Source of the DNA: Bacilli bacterium
Lineage (GTDB): Bacteria; Bacillota_I; Bacilli_A; ML615J-28; CAG-313
Reading direction: 5' to 3'
NCBI GenBank assembly: GCA_017411715.1
Contig: JAFQPO010000002.1
Span: 62,001-126,000, forward strand
Length of the DNA: 64,000 nt
The position numbers and the translations under genes are program-made. This document shows positions 1 to 9,666 of this stretch, piece by piece (the stretch's first letter is position 1; every line of letters starts with the position of its first letter). The notes beneath the pieces are model-generated. The model was not told the DNA's origin. It saw only the letters and a program-made list of their open reading frames with translations, and did not search any database.

Positions 1-7
1 TACATTT

Positions 8-33
8 AAAAAGACGAGAAATTCCCGTCTTTT
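8..33 (-). terminator. Rho-independent terminator after truA
   Basis: On the minus strand an 8-bp stem (AAAAGACG / CGTCTTTT) is followed by T residues and overlaps the truA stop codon. It ends the ecfA1-ecfA2-ecfT-truA transcript. Confidence 0.75.
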
Positions 34-775
34 AAATATCATAATCTTTATCATAATTTACTTTGTATAAATATAAACCATTTGCAGGCGCAACATATGG
101 AGCAAGAGCTCTGTCTTTTCCATCAAGTACTTTTTTTATATATGTTGGTTCAAATTTACCTTCGCCTACTTTTAACATTAATGCTACAATTATTCTAACC
201 ATGTTATACATGAAACCTGTTCCAACAATTTTGAATGTTAAAAGTGTTCCATCTACATCTAGTTTAAAACTTTCAATTGTTCTAACTGTATTTTTAATAA
301 CATGATTTTTAGAAAAACTCTTAAAGTCATGAGTTCCTTCTATATAACTCATAGCTTCTTTAATTTTATCAATATCTATTCTATTGTGGAAATAGTGTCT
401 GTAATTTGATTTTAAGGGGCAAAATTCGCCGATATCTACAAGATAATGGTATTCTTTACTAATTGCACTAACCCTAGAGTGAAACTCCGTATTTACGCAT
501 TTTACGTCTTTAATATATATGTGTGGAAATAAAAGTTTATTAGATATCTTTTTAAAATTTGATGGAGGTATTAATTGTTCACTATCAAAATGAATAACTT
601 GACCATATGCATGTACTCCAGCATCTGTTCTACCAGCACTTTTAACTACCACTTCTGTTTTTAAGATATGTGAAAATATTTGTTCTAAAGTTTCTTGAAC
701 TGAATTATATCCTTTTTGACGTTGGAAACCATGAAAATATGCGCCATCATAACTAACTATCATCTTATATCTCAT
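32..775 (-). CDS. truA: tRNA pseudouridine(38-40) synthase TruA
   Basis: TruA isomerises uridines 38-40 in the anticodon arm of many tRNAs to pseudouridine. The 247-residue protein has the family opening (MRYKMIVSYDG) and the catalytic-Asp motif GRTDAGVHA near residue 50. I start it at 775 because its ATG overlaps the ecfT TGA stop by four bases (ATGA), which implies translational coupling; a longer reading to 814 would only add ecfT-overlapping sequence. As the last gene after ecfT it matches the usual Bacillota order. Confidence 0.95.
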   Translation of the reverse strand: MRYKMIVSYDGAYFHGFQRQKGYNSVQETLEQIFSHILKTEVVVKSAGRTDAGVHAYGQVIHFDSEQLIPPSNFKKISNKLLFPHIYIKDVKCVNTEFHSRVSAISKEYHYLVDIGEFCPLKSNYRHYFHNRIDIDKIKEAMSYIEGTHDFKSFSKNHVIKNTVRTIESFKLDVDGTLLTFKIVGTGFMYNMVRIIVALMLKVGEGKFEPTYIKKVLDGKDRALAPYVAPANGLYLYKVNYDKDYDI

Positions 776-1758
776 AGTACACCTACTTTCACAAGTATTA
801 AAGATGTAATACATAAACCAAATAATAAAACTACAACCACTAAAGATAATATATCTCTTAACTTAATTTTTAATTCATTAAGTTTAGTTCGTTTTGCTCC
901 TGGAATATAACCTCTAACTTCCATCGCATTAGATAAATCCTCAGCTCTTCTAAATGAAACAACAAACATTGGTACAAGAAGTGATACAATTTGTTTTATC
1001 TTATCACCTAATTTACTCTCTTTAAAGTCAACGCCACGTGATGCTTGAGCTTTTAATATTTTTTCTGTTTCTAAGAATAAAGTTGGGATAAATCTTAATG
1101 ATATTGACATCATCATCGCAAAGATACTTGTTTTTATTTTTAATAATTCAAGTGGGGATAATAAATATTCTAAAGCCACATTCATATCAGTTGGTTTTGT
1201 GGTTAATGTAAGAAGTGAAGACATCACTACTAATAATAATACTCTGATTAGAATATAAAAACCCGTATGTAATCCATTTGAATATATATTTAAACTATAA
1301 TTAAAGAATGATTGGTCTATTAAAGCATATTTAAAGATAATAATTTCTAAAATAAACATCATAAAAAATAATGTCATTTTAAATTTAACAAACTTTTTTA
1401 TAAAAGCATATATAGTATATACTAATACTCCGGTTGCGATTGTACCAATAGATATATTAATAGAATAAGTGGCAACCACAGTACCAGTTCTATTAAATAC
1501 AATTTGAAATATAAATGAGAATAATAACAAGAATGTTATTTGTTTAATACTTTTTAAAAATTTACCGAATGGTACTTTGGATAAAATTATAAAAATGAGT
1601 AATAAACCAAGTAAAATAAAAAACATATATATAGCTTCAATTGGTATTAAGAAAATACCGACCATTAAAAGTATTATAGAAATTATTTTAATTCTTGGAT
1701 CTAATTTATGAATTATACTATTAGAATGGTAATATGAGCCAAATGTAACTTTATTCAT
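772..1758 (-). CDS. ecfT: Energy-coupling factor transporter transmembrane protein EcfT
   Basis: EcfT is the scaffold membrane subunit that links the two EcfA ATPases to interchangeable vitamin- or metal-binding S components. The protein has 328 residues, several hydrophobic segments, and the two Ala-Arg-Gly-like coupling motifs expected in the cytoplasmic helices (QASRGVDF and AMEVRGY, about residues 230-280). It is longer than the usual roughly 265 residues, mainly because of extra hydrophobic sequence in the N-terminal half. It overlaps ecfA2 by 8 bases and truA by 4, so the four genes form one operon. No S component is nearby. Confidence 0.93.
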   Translation of the reverse strand: MNKVTFGSYYHSNSIIHKLDPRIKIISIILLMVGIFLIPIEAIYMFFILLGLLLIFIILSKVPFGKFLKSIKQITFLLLFSFIFQIVFNRTGTVVATYSINISIGTIATGVLVYTIYAFIKKFVKFKMTLFFMMFILEIIIFKYALIDQSFFNYSLNIYSNGLHTGFYILIRVLLLVVMSSLLTLTTKPTDMNVALEYLLSPLELLKIKTSIFAMMMSISLRFIPTLFLETEKILKAQASRGVDFKESKLGDKIKQIVSLLVPMFVVSFRRAEDLSNAMEVRGYIPGAKRTKLNELKIKLRDILSLVVVVLLFGLCITSLILVKVGVL

Positions 1759-2611
1759 ACTTACCTCCTAAAAGTTTAGCAAGAGACAGTGTTGTGAAAG
1801 GAACTTGATCAAAATCAATTAATCCTTGTTCCTTCATCATTACCGCAAGACGAGATACTTCAGGTAAATCTAAACTATATTTAGCAAGTGTTTTACTATC
1901 ATTAAATAATTCAACTGGTGTTTTATCACAAACAATACTACCTTCATTAAATACTAATACCCTTTTTGTAAACTCAGCCACAACATCCATATTATGAGTA
2001 ACGATAATAATTGTTTTATGATATTCTTCATTCATTACTTTTAGTAAATTCATTAATTCTTTTTTTGATTTACCATCAAGTCCGACAGTTGGTTCATCAA
2101 ATATTAAAACATCAGGTTCACAAGCAAGAATCCCTGCTATCGCAACCTTTCTCATTTGACCACCACTTAATGTAAATGGTGTTCTTTCAAATAAATCTTC
2201 GCTAAGACCGACAAGCCCTAAATATTTTTTAGCAAGTTTAATTGATTCTTCTTTTGTATAACCAAAATTACTTGGTCCAAAAGCTACATCTTTTAAAACT
2301 GTTTCTTCAAATAATTGATATTCTGGGAATTGGAAGACAAGTCCCACTTTTTTTCTAATTGGCTTTAATGCGCCATCAAACTTATGAGTTAATTTTAAAT
2401 CCATTACACTAACAACACCTGATGTAGGTAAGTTAAGTCCATTACAAAGTTGTGTAAATGTAGTTTTACCACTACCAGTATGACCTACAATTGCGACAAA
2501 CTCTGATTGACCTGAAATATTTACGCATATATCTTTTAAAATATTTGGATATTTTTTTCTTTTTGAATATCCATAATAAGAGAAATCTACATTTTGAAAG
2601 CTAATTCCCAT
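1751..2611 (-). CDS. ecfA2: Energy-coupling factor transporter ATPase EcfA2
   Basis: This is the second ATPase of the group II ECF importer. The 286-residue protein has Walker A GHTGSGKTT, signature LSGGQMRKVAIAG, Walker B VLIFDEPTVGLD and a switch His in VTHNMD. I choose the ATG at 2611 because GGGAG lies about 8 bases upstream; an ATG at 2626 would add five residues. The start lies inside ecfA1, so the two ATPases are coupled, which fits their action as a heterodimer. Confidence 0.94.
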   Translation of the reverse strand: MGISFQNVDFSYYGYSKRKKYPNILKDICVNISGQSEFVAIVGHTGSGKTTFTQLCNGLNLPTSGVVSVMDLKLTHKFDGALKPIRKKVGLVFQFPEYQLFEETVLKDVAFGPSNFGYTKEESIKLAKKYLGLVGLSEDLFERTPFTLSGGQMRKVAIAGILACEPDVLIFDEPTVGLDGKSKKELMNLLKVMNEEYHKTIIIVTHNMDVVAEFTKRVLVFNEGSIVCDKTPVELFNDSKTLAKYSLDLPEVSRLAVMMKEQGLIDFDQVPFTTLSLAKLLGGKYE

Positions 2612-3399
2612 AATATTTTCTCCCATTTATCACTATCAGATATATTCATTTTTTTAATTAAACTAATTAATTTAACACATTCTGGAGTATCCAATCCTAA
2701 ACTATCTAATAAAGACATATCACTTAGAACTTCTTTTGGACAACCTTGTTTAATAATCCTGCCTTCATCTAAAATAATAACTGAATCTGCAGTTAATACT
2801 TCTTCAATATTGTGTGTGATTGTAATGATTGTTTTATTAACTTCTTGTTTTAAATTCTTAATTACTTTTGTTATTTCTTTAACACCTTGAGGATCAAGCA
2901 TAGATGTAGATTCATCAAAAATAATTAAATCTGTTTCCATAGCAAGTGCACCAGCTAAAGCAACACGTTGTTTTTGTCCACCTGATAATTGTTCTGGATT
3001 ATATTCTAAAAATTTATCCATCTTAGTCATTTTACTATATTTATCAATTCTTGCTTTAATTTCACTAGGAGCAAGACATTTATTTTCTAATCCAAATGCA
3101 ATGTCATCTGCAACAGTTGATCCAACAAATTGATTATCGGGATTTTGAAATATAATACCAATTTTTCTTCTAATATCATCAACATTAGATTCTGTATATT
3201 CTACTTCATCTATATATATATTTCCAGAACTTGGAATTAAAAGACCAGTAATTAATTTCGCAATAGTGCTTTTACCACTACCATTTCGACCTATGATAGC
3301 AGTCATTTTATTAGATTCAATTGTAAAAGATATATTATTTAATACTTCACCTTCATTTTTGTCATATGAAAATGAAACATTTTTAAATTCTATTTTCAT
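2587..3399 (-). CDS. ecfA1: Energy-coupling factor transporter ATPase EcfA1
   Basis: This is the first ATPase of the ECF heterodimer that powers vitamin or cofactor uptake through EcfT. The 270-residue protein shows Walker A GRNGSGKST, signature LSGGQKQRVALAG, and the EcfA1-type Walker B LIIFDESTSMLD, with Ser in place of the Pro of ordinary ABC proteins. The start is ATG 3399 or the GTG directly before it at 3402; AAAGGA lies upstream of both. It is separated from the ribosomal operon by a terminator and has its own promoter. Confidence 0.94.
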   Translation of the reverse strand: MKIEFKNVSFSYDKNEGEVLNNISFTIESNKMTAIIGRNGSGKSTIAKLITGLLIPSSGNIYIDEVEYTESNVDDIRRKIGIIFQNPDNQFVGSTVADDIAFGLENKCLAPSEIKARIDKYSKMTKMDKFLEYNPEQLSGGQKQRVALAGALAMETDLIIFDESTSMLDPQGVKEITKVIKNLKQEVNKTIITITHNIEEVLTADSVIILDEGRIIKQGCPKEVLSDMSLLDSLGLDTPECVKLISLIKKMNISDSDKWEKILWELAFKM

Positions 3400-3454
3400 C
3401 ACAATTTATTCCTTTCTTAAAATTAGACAACTATCATATATATTATCTTCAATT

Positions 3455-3483
3455 ATTTTACCATATTTTAGTTAATTTTGCAA
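3455..3483 (-). promoter_or_regulatory. SigA-type promoter for ecfA1-ecfA2-ecfT-truA
   Basis: Read on the minus strand, TTGCAA and TAAAAT are separated by 17 bases, with TGG directly before the -10 (extended -10). It lies between the rplQ terminator and ecfA1. Confidence 0.6.
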
Positions 3484-3499
3484 AAGATATATATTTCAA

Positions 3500-3529
3500 T
3501 AAAAAAACTGCTACTTAATTAGTAGCAGT
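3500..3529 (-). terminator. Terminator of the S10-spc-alpha operon
   Basis: A perfect 9-bp stem ACTGCTACT / AGTAGCAGT with a 5-base loop is followed on the minus strand by seven T residues. It lies downstream of rplQ and closes the ribosomal transcript before the ECF genes. Confidence 0.85.
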
Positions 3530-3553
3530 ATTTTATACATATATGAATTTAGA

Positions 3554-3916
3554 TTAAATAAATTCAATAATAGCCATTTGAGTTGCATCACCACGACGAA
3601 CAGTAGTTTTTAATACTCTTGTATAACCACCATTACGGTCTTGATATTTTGGAGCAATTTCACTAAATAGCTTTTGAATTGCGAATTGACCATCTTCAGC
3701 TTTTTCAAAACGAATCATGCTAGCTGCAAGTCTACGAGCGTGTAGGTCACCTCTTTTACCTAAAGTAACCATACGATCAGCTAAACGTTTTAATTCTTTT
3801 GCTTTTGCTTCAGTAGTTTCAATACGACCATTAATAATTAAATCAGTGATTAAATCGCGAAGTAAAGCTTTACGTTGCCAACTTTTACGACTTAATGTAC
3901 GATAGCCCATTGACAT
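3554..3916 (-). CDS. rplQ: 50S ribosomal protein L17 (bL17)
   Basis: The 120-residue protein has the L17 opening [18 protein letters not shown] and the closing [20 protein letters not shown]-type tail. L17 sits near the peptide exit tunnel of the large subunit. ATG 3916 is preceded by AGGAG; a second ATG two codons later would give the more usual MGYR start. It is the last gene of the ribosomal run, directly after rpoA as in Bacillus. Confidence 0.97.
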   Translation of the reverse strand: MSMGYRTLSRKSWQRKALLRDLITDLIINGRIETTEAKAKELKRLADRMVTLGKRGDLHARRLAASMIRFEKAEDGQFAIQKLFSEIAPKYQDRNGGYTRVLKTTVRRGDATQMAIIEFI

Positions 3917-3947
3917 ATTATTGATCTCCTTTTCTTATTTTTACGAA

Positions 3948-5069
3948 CTATTCTTCAGAATCTTCTATATCGAATTCTTCTTGGTAATCATCATCTTCAT
4001 CATCACCGAAGATTGACATACCTTCACTTGGTTTTAAACTAAGTCCATTTGCGCGAAGTTTTTCAACAACTTCTTTTAAAGACTTACGACCTAGATTACG
4101 AACTTTCATCATTTCTTCTTCTGTCTTTTGTGTTAATTCACCAACAGTATTGATGTTTGCACGTTTTAAGCAGTTGTAAGAACGAACTGATAAGTCTAAA
4201 TCTTCGATCTTCATATCAAGTTTTTTGTTTGCAACAGGTGCAACAGTTTGTTTAATATAATCACGTTCTTTAATGAATTCATTTAAGTTTTCAATAACTT
4301 TGAAATGTTCAATTAAGAATTTAGCAGCTAAACTGAATGCTGTTGTTGGTTCGATTGATCCGTTTGTCCAAACTTCAAATGTTAATAAGTCACAATTGAA
4401 ATTGTCTTCATAACGAGTTTTTTCAACTGTATAACGACATTTTGTAACTGGAGTAAAGATTGAATCAATTGGTAATAAACCAATAATTCGGTTATTGTTT
4501 TCTTTACAATAACGTTTGTTTTCATCCGCATTAACATAACCAACACCTGTACGAATACGAATAGTCATTGTTATTTTGCTCTTTGGAGCAAGAGTTGCGA
4601 TAATTTGTTCTGGATTAACAACAGTAACAGTAGGAATATGGTTTTCACCATATGGAAGAACTTGTGTGAAGTTTAAGTTAATATCAGCAGCTGTTACTTC
4701 CATTTCTTCGTTTGTATCATTTTCTTTTACTAAAACACTTTCGTATACTGTGTTTTCATCATCGTATAAACCTTGTTCATTTTTGTCATGATCAATAGTG
4801 AATACAACGTTTTTCATATTTAGAATGATTTCAGTTACATCTTCTAAGACACCAGGAACAGTTGAAAATTCATGTGCAACACCTTCAATTGAAATTGCCA
4901 CAGCAGCTGAACCAGGTAGACTAGATAATAGTACTCTTCTTAATGAGTTTCCTAATGTTTGTCCATATCCTCTTTCAAGTGGAGAAATTTTTATTTTTAA
5001 ATACTTCTTATCACTTGCAAATTCTTCATCAAGTTCCATATTAGGTTTGATAAATTCAATTTTTCTCAT
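3948..5069 (-). CDS. rpoA: RNA polymerase alpha subunit
   Basis: RpoA dimerises to nucleate RNA polymerase assembly, and its C-terminal domain contacts UP elements and activators. The N-terminal domain motifs (LGNSLRRVLLSSLPG, ADENKRYC) and the alpha-CTD (DLDLSVRSYNCLKRA, MKVRNLGRKSLKEV) are intact. At 373 residues it is about 60 longer than the B. subtilis protein: there is extra sequence in the N-terminal domain near residues 100-120, a longer linker, and a strongly acidic tail of about 20 residues after the alpha-CTD. The start ATG has GGAGG upstream. Confidence 0.97.
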   Translation of the reverse strand: MRKIEFIKPNMELDEEFASDKKYLKIKISPLERGYGQTLGNSLRRVLLSSLPGSAAVAISIEGVAHEFSTVPGVLEDVTEIILNMKNVVFTIDHDKNEQGLYDDENTVYESVLVKENDTNEEMEVTAADINLNFTQVLPYGENHIPTVTVVNPEQIIATLAPKSKITMTIRIRTGVGYVNADENKRYCKENNNRIIGLLPIDSIFTPVTKCRYTVEKTRYEDNFNCDLLTFEVWTNGSIEPTTAFSLAAKFLIEHFKVIENLNEFIKERDYIKQTVAPVANKKLDMKIEDLDLSVRSYNCLKRANINTVGELTQKTEEEMMKVRNLGRKSLKEVVEKLRANGLSLKPSEGMSIFGDDEDDDYQEEFDIEDSEE

Positions 5070-5129
5070 TTCATTCCTCCTTGAGATTTATTTAAGAATA
5101 TATATAGTTTAAATGATAATTCTTAATAA

Positions 5130-5516
5130 TTATCCACGAGGTCTTTTTGGAGGACGGCATCCGTTATGAGGTACAGGTGTTACGTCTTGGATAGAAGTAA
5201 TATCTAAACCTGCAACTTGTAATGAACGGATTGCAGCTTCACGACCAGGTCCTGGTCCTTTTACTGTAACTTCAACTTTTTGCATACCATTTTCCATAGC
5301 AGCTTTTGCACAAGCTTCAGAAGCCATTTGTGCAGCAAATGGAGTAGATTTTTTACTTCCTTTAAATCCTACTGCACCAGCACTGCTCCATGCAACTACG
5401 TTACCAACTGGATCTGTAATAGTAACGATTGTGTTATTGAAAGTTGAATGAATATGTGCTACCCCTAAAGGTATATTCTTTTTAATACGACGTTTTCTAA
5501 CTACTTTTTTAGCCAT
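5130..5516 (-). CDS. rpsK: 30S ribosomal protein S11 (uS11)
   Basis: The 128-residue protein is S11 of the 30S platform, which lines the mRNA exit path. Family blocks [27 protein letters not shown] and the C-terminal [12 protein letters not shown] are all present. It lies between rpsM and rpoA in the standard alpha operon order. Confidence 0.98.
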   Translation of the reverse strand: MAKKVVRKRRIKKNIPLGVAHIHSTFNNTIVTITDPVGNVVAWSSAGAVGFKGSKKSTPFAAQMASEACAKAAMENGMQKVEVTVKGPGPGREAAIRSLQVAGLDITSIQDVTPVPHNGCRPPKRPRG

Positions 5517-5529
5517 TGTTTACGCCTCC

Positions 5530-5895
5530 TTATTTCTTCTTATTAGCTACAGTCTTAGCTGGGCCTTTACGAGTACGTGCATTAGTTCTTGTTCTTTGTC
5601 CACGAACAGGTAATCCACGACGATGACGTAAACCACGATAAGAAGCAATTTCCATTAAACGTTTAATGTTCATTGCAGTTTCACGTCTTAAGTCCCCTTC
5701 AACTTGGTACTTAGCTACTTCTTGTCTAATTAATGTTAATTCAGCTTCGGTAAGATCTTTAACACGTCTGTTTTCATCAATACCAGTAGCTTTTAAAATT
5801 TGTTGTGATGTTGGTTTCCCAATACCATATACATAAGTTAGAGATATTACTACGCGTTTGTTGCTAGGAATATCTACACCAGATATACGTGCCAT
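5530..5895 (-). CDS. rpsM: 30S ribosomal protein S13 (uS13)
   Basis: S13 sits in the 30S head and contacts P-site tRNA and the 50S subunit. The 121-residue protein carries [10 protein letters not shown], the helix-hairpin-helix [12 protein letters not shown] and the basic tail [19 protein letters not shown]. It is 14 bases upstream of rpsK. Confidence 0.98.
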   Translation of the reverse strand: MARISGVDIPSNKRVVISLTYVYGIGKPTSQQILKATGIDENRRVKDLTEAELTLIRQEVAKYQVEGDLRRETAMNIKRLMEIASYRGLRHRRGLPVRGQRTRTNARTRKGPAKTVANKKK

Positions 5896-5910
5896 ATGTA
5901 TTTACCTCTC

Positions 5911-6027
5911 TTATCCTTGTCTTTGTTTGTGTTTTGGATATGCAGAGCAAATTACCATAACACGACCTTTTCTTTTAATAACTTTACATTTATCACAAAT
6001 GGGTTTTACCGATGGTCTAACCTTCAT
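5911..6027 (-). CDS. rpmJ: 50S ribosomal protein L36 (bL36), zinc form
   Basis: This is a 38-residue reading frame between infA and rpsM, translated directly from the minus strand ([15 protein letters not shown]...). It has the CCCH zinc set Cys11, Cys14, Cys27 and His33, so it is the zinc-bound (C+) paralogue. An AGGAGG-type site precedes the ATG. Position and order infA-rpmJ-rpsM match Bacillus. Confidence 0.96.
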   Translation of the reverse strand: MKVRPSVKPICDKCKVIKRKGRVMVICSAYPKHKQRQG

Positions 6028-6089
6028 TTTGAACCTCCTATATTATTGCGTTATTAATAATTTTTATTTTGTTTTATCTAATTGATTAC

Positions 6090-6308
6090 TTATTTATGAC
6101 GATAAGTAATGCGTCCACGTGTTATATCATATGGTGATATTTCAACAGTAACTTTATCACCTGGTAAAATGCGTATTGTATGCATGCGGATTTTACCAGA
6201 AACGTGGGCTGTTATTACATGTCCGTTTTGGAGTTTCACTTTAAAAACGGTATTTGGTAATACTTCTTCTACTGTTCCTTCAGCTTCAAAAACGTCATCT
6301 TTAGACAT
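6090..6308 (-). CDS. infA: Translation initiation factor IF-1
   Basis: IF-1 is a 72-residue S1/OB-fold protein that blocks the ribosomal A site during initiation. Blocks [23 protein letters not shown] and [16 protein letters not shown]-type sequences are visible. The ATG overlaps the end of map by 8 bases. Confidence 0.97.
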   Translation of the reverse strand: MSKDDVFEAEGTVEEVLPNTVFKVKLQNGHVITAHVSGKIRMHTIRILPGDKVTVEISPYDITRGRITYRHK

Positions 6309-7071
6309 CTATTTCTTCTCCTTTAATTTTAGTTAAAATTTCATATCCATCATCAGTTATTACAATTGTATGTTCATGATGTGAACAAGGTAAATTATCA
6401 ATTGTAACTGATGTCCATCCATCTTTTAAGATACGTACTCGCCAAGTACCAAGTGCAATCATTGGTTCAATCGCAAGTGTCATACCTTTTTTTAATATTA
6501 CTCCACGACCGCTAGGACCATAATTTGGAATAGCTGGGTCTTCATGTAGAGCATGACCGATTCCATGACCTGTATAATCTTTAATTACACCATATCCATA
6601 CTTAGAAACATATTCTTCAATCGCATGAGATATGTCTGATAATCGATTTCCAGGACGAGCAAATTTTAAACCCGCAAGAAGCGAAGCTTTTGTAACTTCA
6701 ACAAGTTGCTTTACTTCCTCTGAAACATGTCCAACTAAATGTGTTTTTGCACAATCTCCATGATATCCTTTGAAGCAAGCTCCAATATCTACAGAGATGA
6801 TATCACCATCTTTTAAAATAGTACGTTTGTTAGGAATTCCATGAACGACTACTTCATTTATAGATGCGCAAATAGTTGCTGGATAACCATTATAATTTAG
6901 AAATGATGGAGTTGCACCATGACTTACTATTACATCATATGCAATCTTATCAAGTTCTTGTGTTGAAATTCCTGGTTTAATTGCATCTGCTACAGCTTGA
7001 TGAGCTAAAGCAACAATGTGACCAGCTTCTCTCATTAACTCTATTTCTCTATTAGATTTAATAGTTATCAT
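6301..7071 (-). CDS. map: Methionine aminopeptidase, type I
   Basis: Map removes the initiator Met from nascent proteins. The 256-residue pita-bread enzyme shows the metal ligands in order: Asp in [18 protein letters not shown] (two Asp), His in [12 protein letters not shown], Glu in TLAIEPMI and Glu in HHEHTIVIT. It overlaps adk by 4 bases (ATGA) and infA by 8, so the three are translationally coupled. Confidence 0.97.
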   Translation of the reverse strand: MITIKSNREIELMREAGHIVALAHQAVADAIKPGISTQELDKIAYDVIVSHGATPSFLNYNGYPATICASINEVVVHGIPNKRTILKDGDIISVDIGACFKGYHGDCAKTHLVGHVSEEVKQLVEVTKASLLAGLKFARPGNRLSDISHAIEEYVSKYGYGVIKDYTGHGIGHALHEDPAIPNYGPSGRGVILKKGMTLAIEPMIALGTWRVRILKDGWTSVTIDNLPCSHHEHTIVITDDGYEILTKIKGEEIDV

Positions 7072-7715
7072 AGAGCCTCCAATGAGTCAATTATAAGTTT
7101 TGTAACTTCTTCTTTTTTTCCTACGCCATCTATATTAACTAATTTGTTTAAGCTTTTGTAAAAATCAATAAGCGGCATTGTTAAGTCATAATATACATCA
7201 AGACGTTTTCTAATTGTTTCATAATTATCATCATCTCTTTGATATAATTCTGCACCACAATCATCACATATATTTTCTTGTTTTGGTGGTAATGTTACCA
7301 CATTAAATGATTTACCACATTTAGTACAAATACGGCGATGAACAATACGTTCTATAATCACTTCTTCAGGAACATCTATGTTAATTGCAGCATCAAGTTG
7401 TTTACCGATTTTTTCCAACACTTTTTCAAATTCAATTGCTTGATTAAGGGTTCTTGGGAAACCATCAAATAAGAAACCTTTTTGACAATCTTCTTGTTTA
7501 ATTCTTTCTTCAACGATTGCATTTGCAACATCATCTGGAACTAATTGACCCTTATCAATATACATTTTTGCAAGAATACCCATAGGGGTTTCTTTACTAA
7601 TTGCATCTCGAAATATTTCTCCTGTAGAGATGTGGGGGATGCCGTAGTATTTAGAAATACCTTCAGCATATGTCCCCTTTCCAGCTCCCGGAGCACCCAT
7701 TATAATCAAGTGCAT
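7068..7715 (-). CDS. adk: Adenylate kinase, zinc-LID form
   Basis: Adk interconverts ATP + AMP with 2 ADP. The 215-residue protein has the P-loop GAPGAGKGT (residues 7-15), DGFPRT, and a LID domain with Cys130, Cys133, Cys150 and Cys153 in two CxxC pairs, the zinc-binding LID typical of Gram-positive bacteria. It lies between secY and map as in Bacillus and ends in TGA overlapping the map start. Confidence 0.97.
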   Translation of the reverse strand: MHLIIMGAPGAGKGTYAEGISKYYGIPHISTGEIFRDAISKETPMGILAKMYIDKGQLVPDDVANAIVEERIKQEDCQKGFLFDGFPRTLNQAIEFEKVLEKIGKQLDAAINIDVPEEVIIERIVHRRICTKCGKSFNVVTLPPKQENICDDCGAELYQRDDDNYETIRKRLDVYYDLTMPLIDFYKSLNKLVNIDGVGKKEEVTKLIIDSLEAL

Positions 7716-7728
7716 AATTCACCTTTTT

Positions 7729-9006
7729 TTATAGGAATCCTTTATATTCTTGGGATTCAGATTTTGTTTTTAATTGTTTTGCAGTTTCGATAGCAACACC
7801 AACAACGATCATTAAACTTGTTCCACCGATTGATACACTTGCAGAAGTGATACCAAAGATAGCAGTAATAATCATTGGTAATGAAGCAAGAACTGTTAAG
7901 TAAGTTGCACCTAAAAGTGTAACTTTAAATAATACTCTTGAAATGTAAACTGCTGTATCTTCACCAGGTTTTACCCCTAAGATATATGCATTTTGTTTCT
8001 TAAGATTATCTGCCATTTTGTCAGGATTAATTTGTAAGAATGCATAGAAGAATGCAAATACAAAGATTAAGATTACATATATCGCAAAACCAATTGGTTC
8101 TTTATAACTGAAAATTCTTTCCCACCAAGGGTTAGTTGAACCTGTAAATCCTACGATTGTAAGTGGTAAACTTAAAATTGTAGAAGCGAAGATTACAGGA
8201 ATTACTGATGCAGAATTAATTTTAATAGGAATATTTGAATCTTGTTTTCCTCTTAATTGTGCAGCAGCAGGACGGTTTGCATATTGAATAGGAATCTTTC
8301 TTTGTAAACCTTCCATCCATACAACACCTAAAATGATTAGTAAAAATAATAATACGATAACACCAAATTTGATTCCATTTGCAACTGTTGGTTCAGCACT
8401 TACAAAGAATTCTTTGTATAAGTCAACGAACATTCCAGGGAATGAAGCAACGATACCGGCAACGATAATCATTGAAGAACCATTACCAACACCACGCATT
8501 GTGATTTGGTCAGCAAGCCACATACAGAATGCAGAACCTGCTGTCATTACTAATGCCATATAAACATAAGATAATGCATTATCAGCCATATATTCTGAGA
8601 AATATAAGTTGAAATTACTATTTTTCATACCAATAATTAATGCAACAGATTGAACGAATGCTAGTAATAAAGCAATGTATCTTGTCCATTGATTAAGTTT
8701 TTGTCTACCAGATTCGCCTTCTTCAGCCCATTCCTTAAATTGAGGAATAATATCCATTTGTAATAATTGCATTACAATTGAAGATGTAATGTATGGGCTA
8801 ATCCCTAATGCAAGAATAGAGAATTGAGATAAAGCTCCACCAGTAAAGATATCTAAAAATCCGAATACGTCTGAACTATCTACTTGACCATCAAGTTCAA
8901 ATAGTGGAACTTTAATTAATGTTCCAAAGCGCCAAATAGCTAGCGCTAAACATGTAAATAAGATTGCAAGAATAAGAGTTTTATTCTTAGAAAAGAACTT
9001 TTTCAT
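7729..9006 (-). CDS. secY: Preprotein translocase subunit SecY
   Basis: SecY is the channel of the Sec translocon. The 425-residue protein has about ten membrane segments and family blocks such as GISPYITSSIVMQLL, GVGNGSSMII, RKIPIQYA and KPGEDTAVYISR. I start it at 9006, where GAGGTG lies 7 bases upstream inside the end of rplO; an upstream extension to 9030 would overlap rplO and lacks family sequence. Confidence 0.97.
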   Translation of the reverse strand: MKKFFSKNKTLILAILFTCLALAIWRFGTLIKVPLFELDGQVDSSDVFGFLDIFTGGALSQFSILALGISPYITSSIVMQLLQMDIIPQFKEWAEEGESGRQKLNQWTRYIALLLAFVQSVALIIGMKNSNFNLYFSEYMADNALSYVYMALVMTAGSAFCMWLADQITMRGVGNGSSMIIVAGIVASFPGMFVDLYKEFFVSAEPTVANGIKFGVIVLLFLLIILGVVWMEGLQRKIPIQYANRPAAAQLRGKQDSNIPIKINSASVIPVIFASTILSLPLTIVGFTGSTNPWWERIFSYKEPIGFAIYVILIFVFAFFYAFLQINPDKMADNLKKQNAYILGVKPGEDTAVYISRVLFKVTLLGATYLTVLASLPMIITAIFGITSASVSIGGTSLMIVVGVAIETAKQLKTKSESQEYKGFL

Positions 9007-9007
9007 A

Positions 9008-9448
9008 TTAAAGCACCTCGATTGATCCACCAGCTGCGCTGATTTTTTCTTTCGCAGAATTAGAGAATTTTTTAGCTTTAACTGTTAGAGCTACTTTTAA
9101 TTCTCCGTTGCCTAATACTTTCACTCCTTCATATTCTTTCTTAATTAATCCTTTTGCTTTTAGTAATGCAGCATCTACTACAGTATTTGCTTCAAAGCAA
9201 TTTAAATCTTCAACATTTACACATGCATAATCAACACGATTAACATTTGTGAATCCACGTTTTGGAAGACGTTTGAATAATGGAGTTTGACCGCCTTCAA
9301 ATCCTGGACGAACGCCACCGCCGCTACGAGCATTTTGACCTTTTGCACCACGAGTAGATGTTTTACCCATGCCACTACCAGTACCGCGACCTACGCGTTT
9401 TTTATAATGTCTAGCACCTTCAACGGGTTTTAATTCATAAAGTTTCAT
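9008..9448 (-). CDS. rplO: 50S ribosomal protein L15 (uL15)
   Basis: The 146-residue protein has the L15 glycine-rich N-terminal half ([37 protein letters not shown]), which threads into 23S rRNA, and a globular C-terminal half. Its end carries the secY ribosome binding site. Confidence 0.97.
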   Translation of the reverse strand: MKLYELKPVEGARHYKKRVGRGTGSGMGKTSTRGAKGQNARSGGGVRPGFEGGQTPLFKRLPKRGFTNVNRVDYACVNVEDLNCFEANTVVDAALLKAKGLIKKEYEGVKVLGNGELKVALTVKAKKFSNSAKEKISAAGGSIEVL

Positions 9449-9457
9449 CTTGACCTC

Positions 9458-9661
9458 CTAAGCTTCTTCAACACTTACTAAGTGTGCTACAGTTTTAATC
9501 ATTCCGCGAATAGGAGCGTTATCTGGTTTGATAACTTCCTTTTGCATCTTTGTTAAACCTAATGCTTTTAAAGTGTCTTTTTGATTTTGTGCATAAGTTA
9601 TAGGGCTTTTAACTAATTTGATTTTTAACATTTTAACTGTTTCTTTTTTAACTCTTGGCAT
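9458..9661 (-). CDS. rpmD: 50S ribosomal protein L30 (uL30)
   Basis: L30 is small, with core blocks [23 protein letters not shown] and [12 protein letters not shown]-like sequence. The start at 9661 has GAGGT upstream and gives 67 residues, ten more at the N-terminus ([10 protein letters not shown]) than the usual MLKIKLVKS start at 9631, which has no visible ribosome binding site. Confidence 0.94.
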   Translation of the reverse strand: MPRVKKETVKMLKIKLVKSPITYAQNQKDTLKALGLTKMQKEVIKPDNAPIRGMIKTVAHLVSVEEA

Positions 9662-9666
9662 ATATA

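Noticed and set aside
772-7071. Mycoplasma genetic code 4 (UGA = Trp)
   Set aside because: ecfT, adk and recF end at TGA exactly where the next gene begins (ATGA or 14-base overlaps) and family lengths fit; Trp is encoded by TGG throughout.
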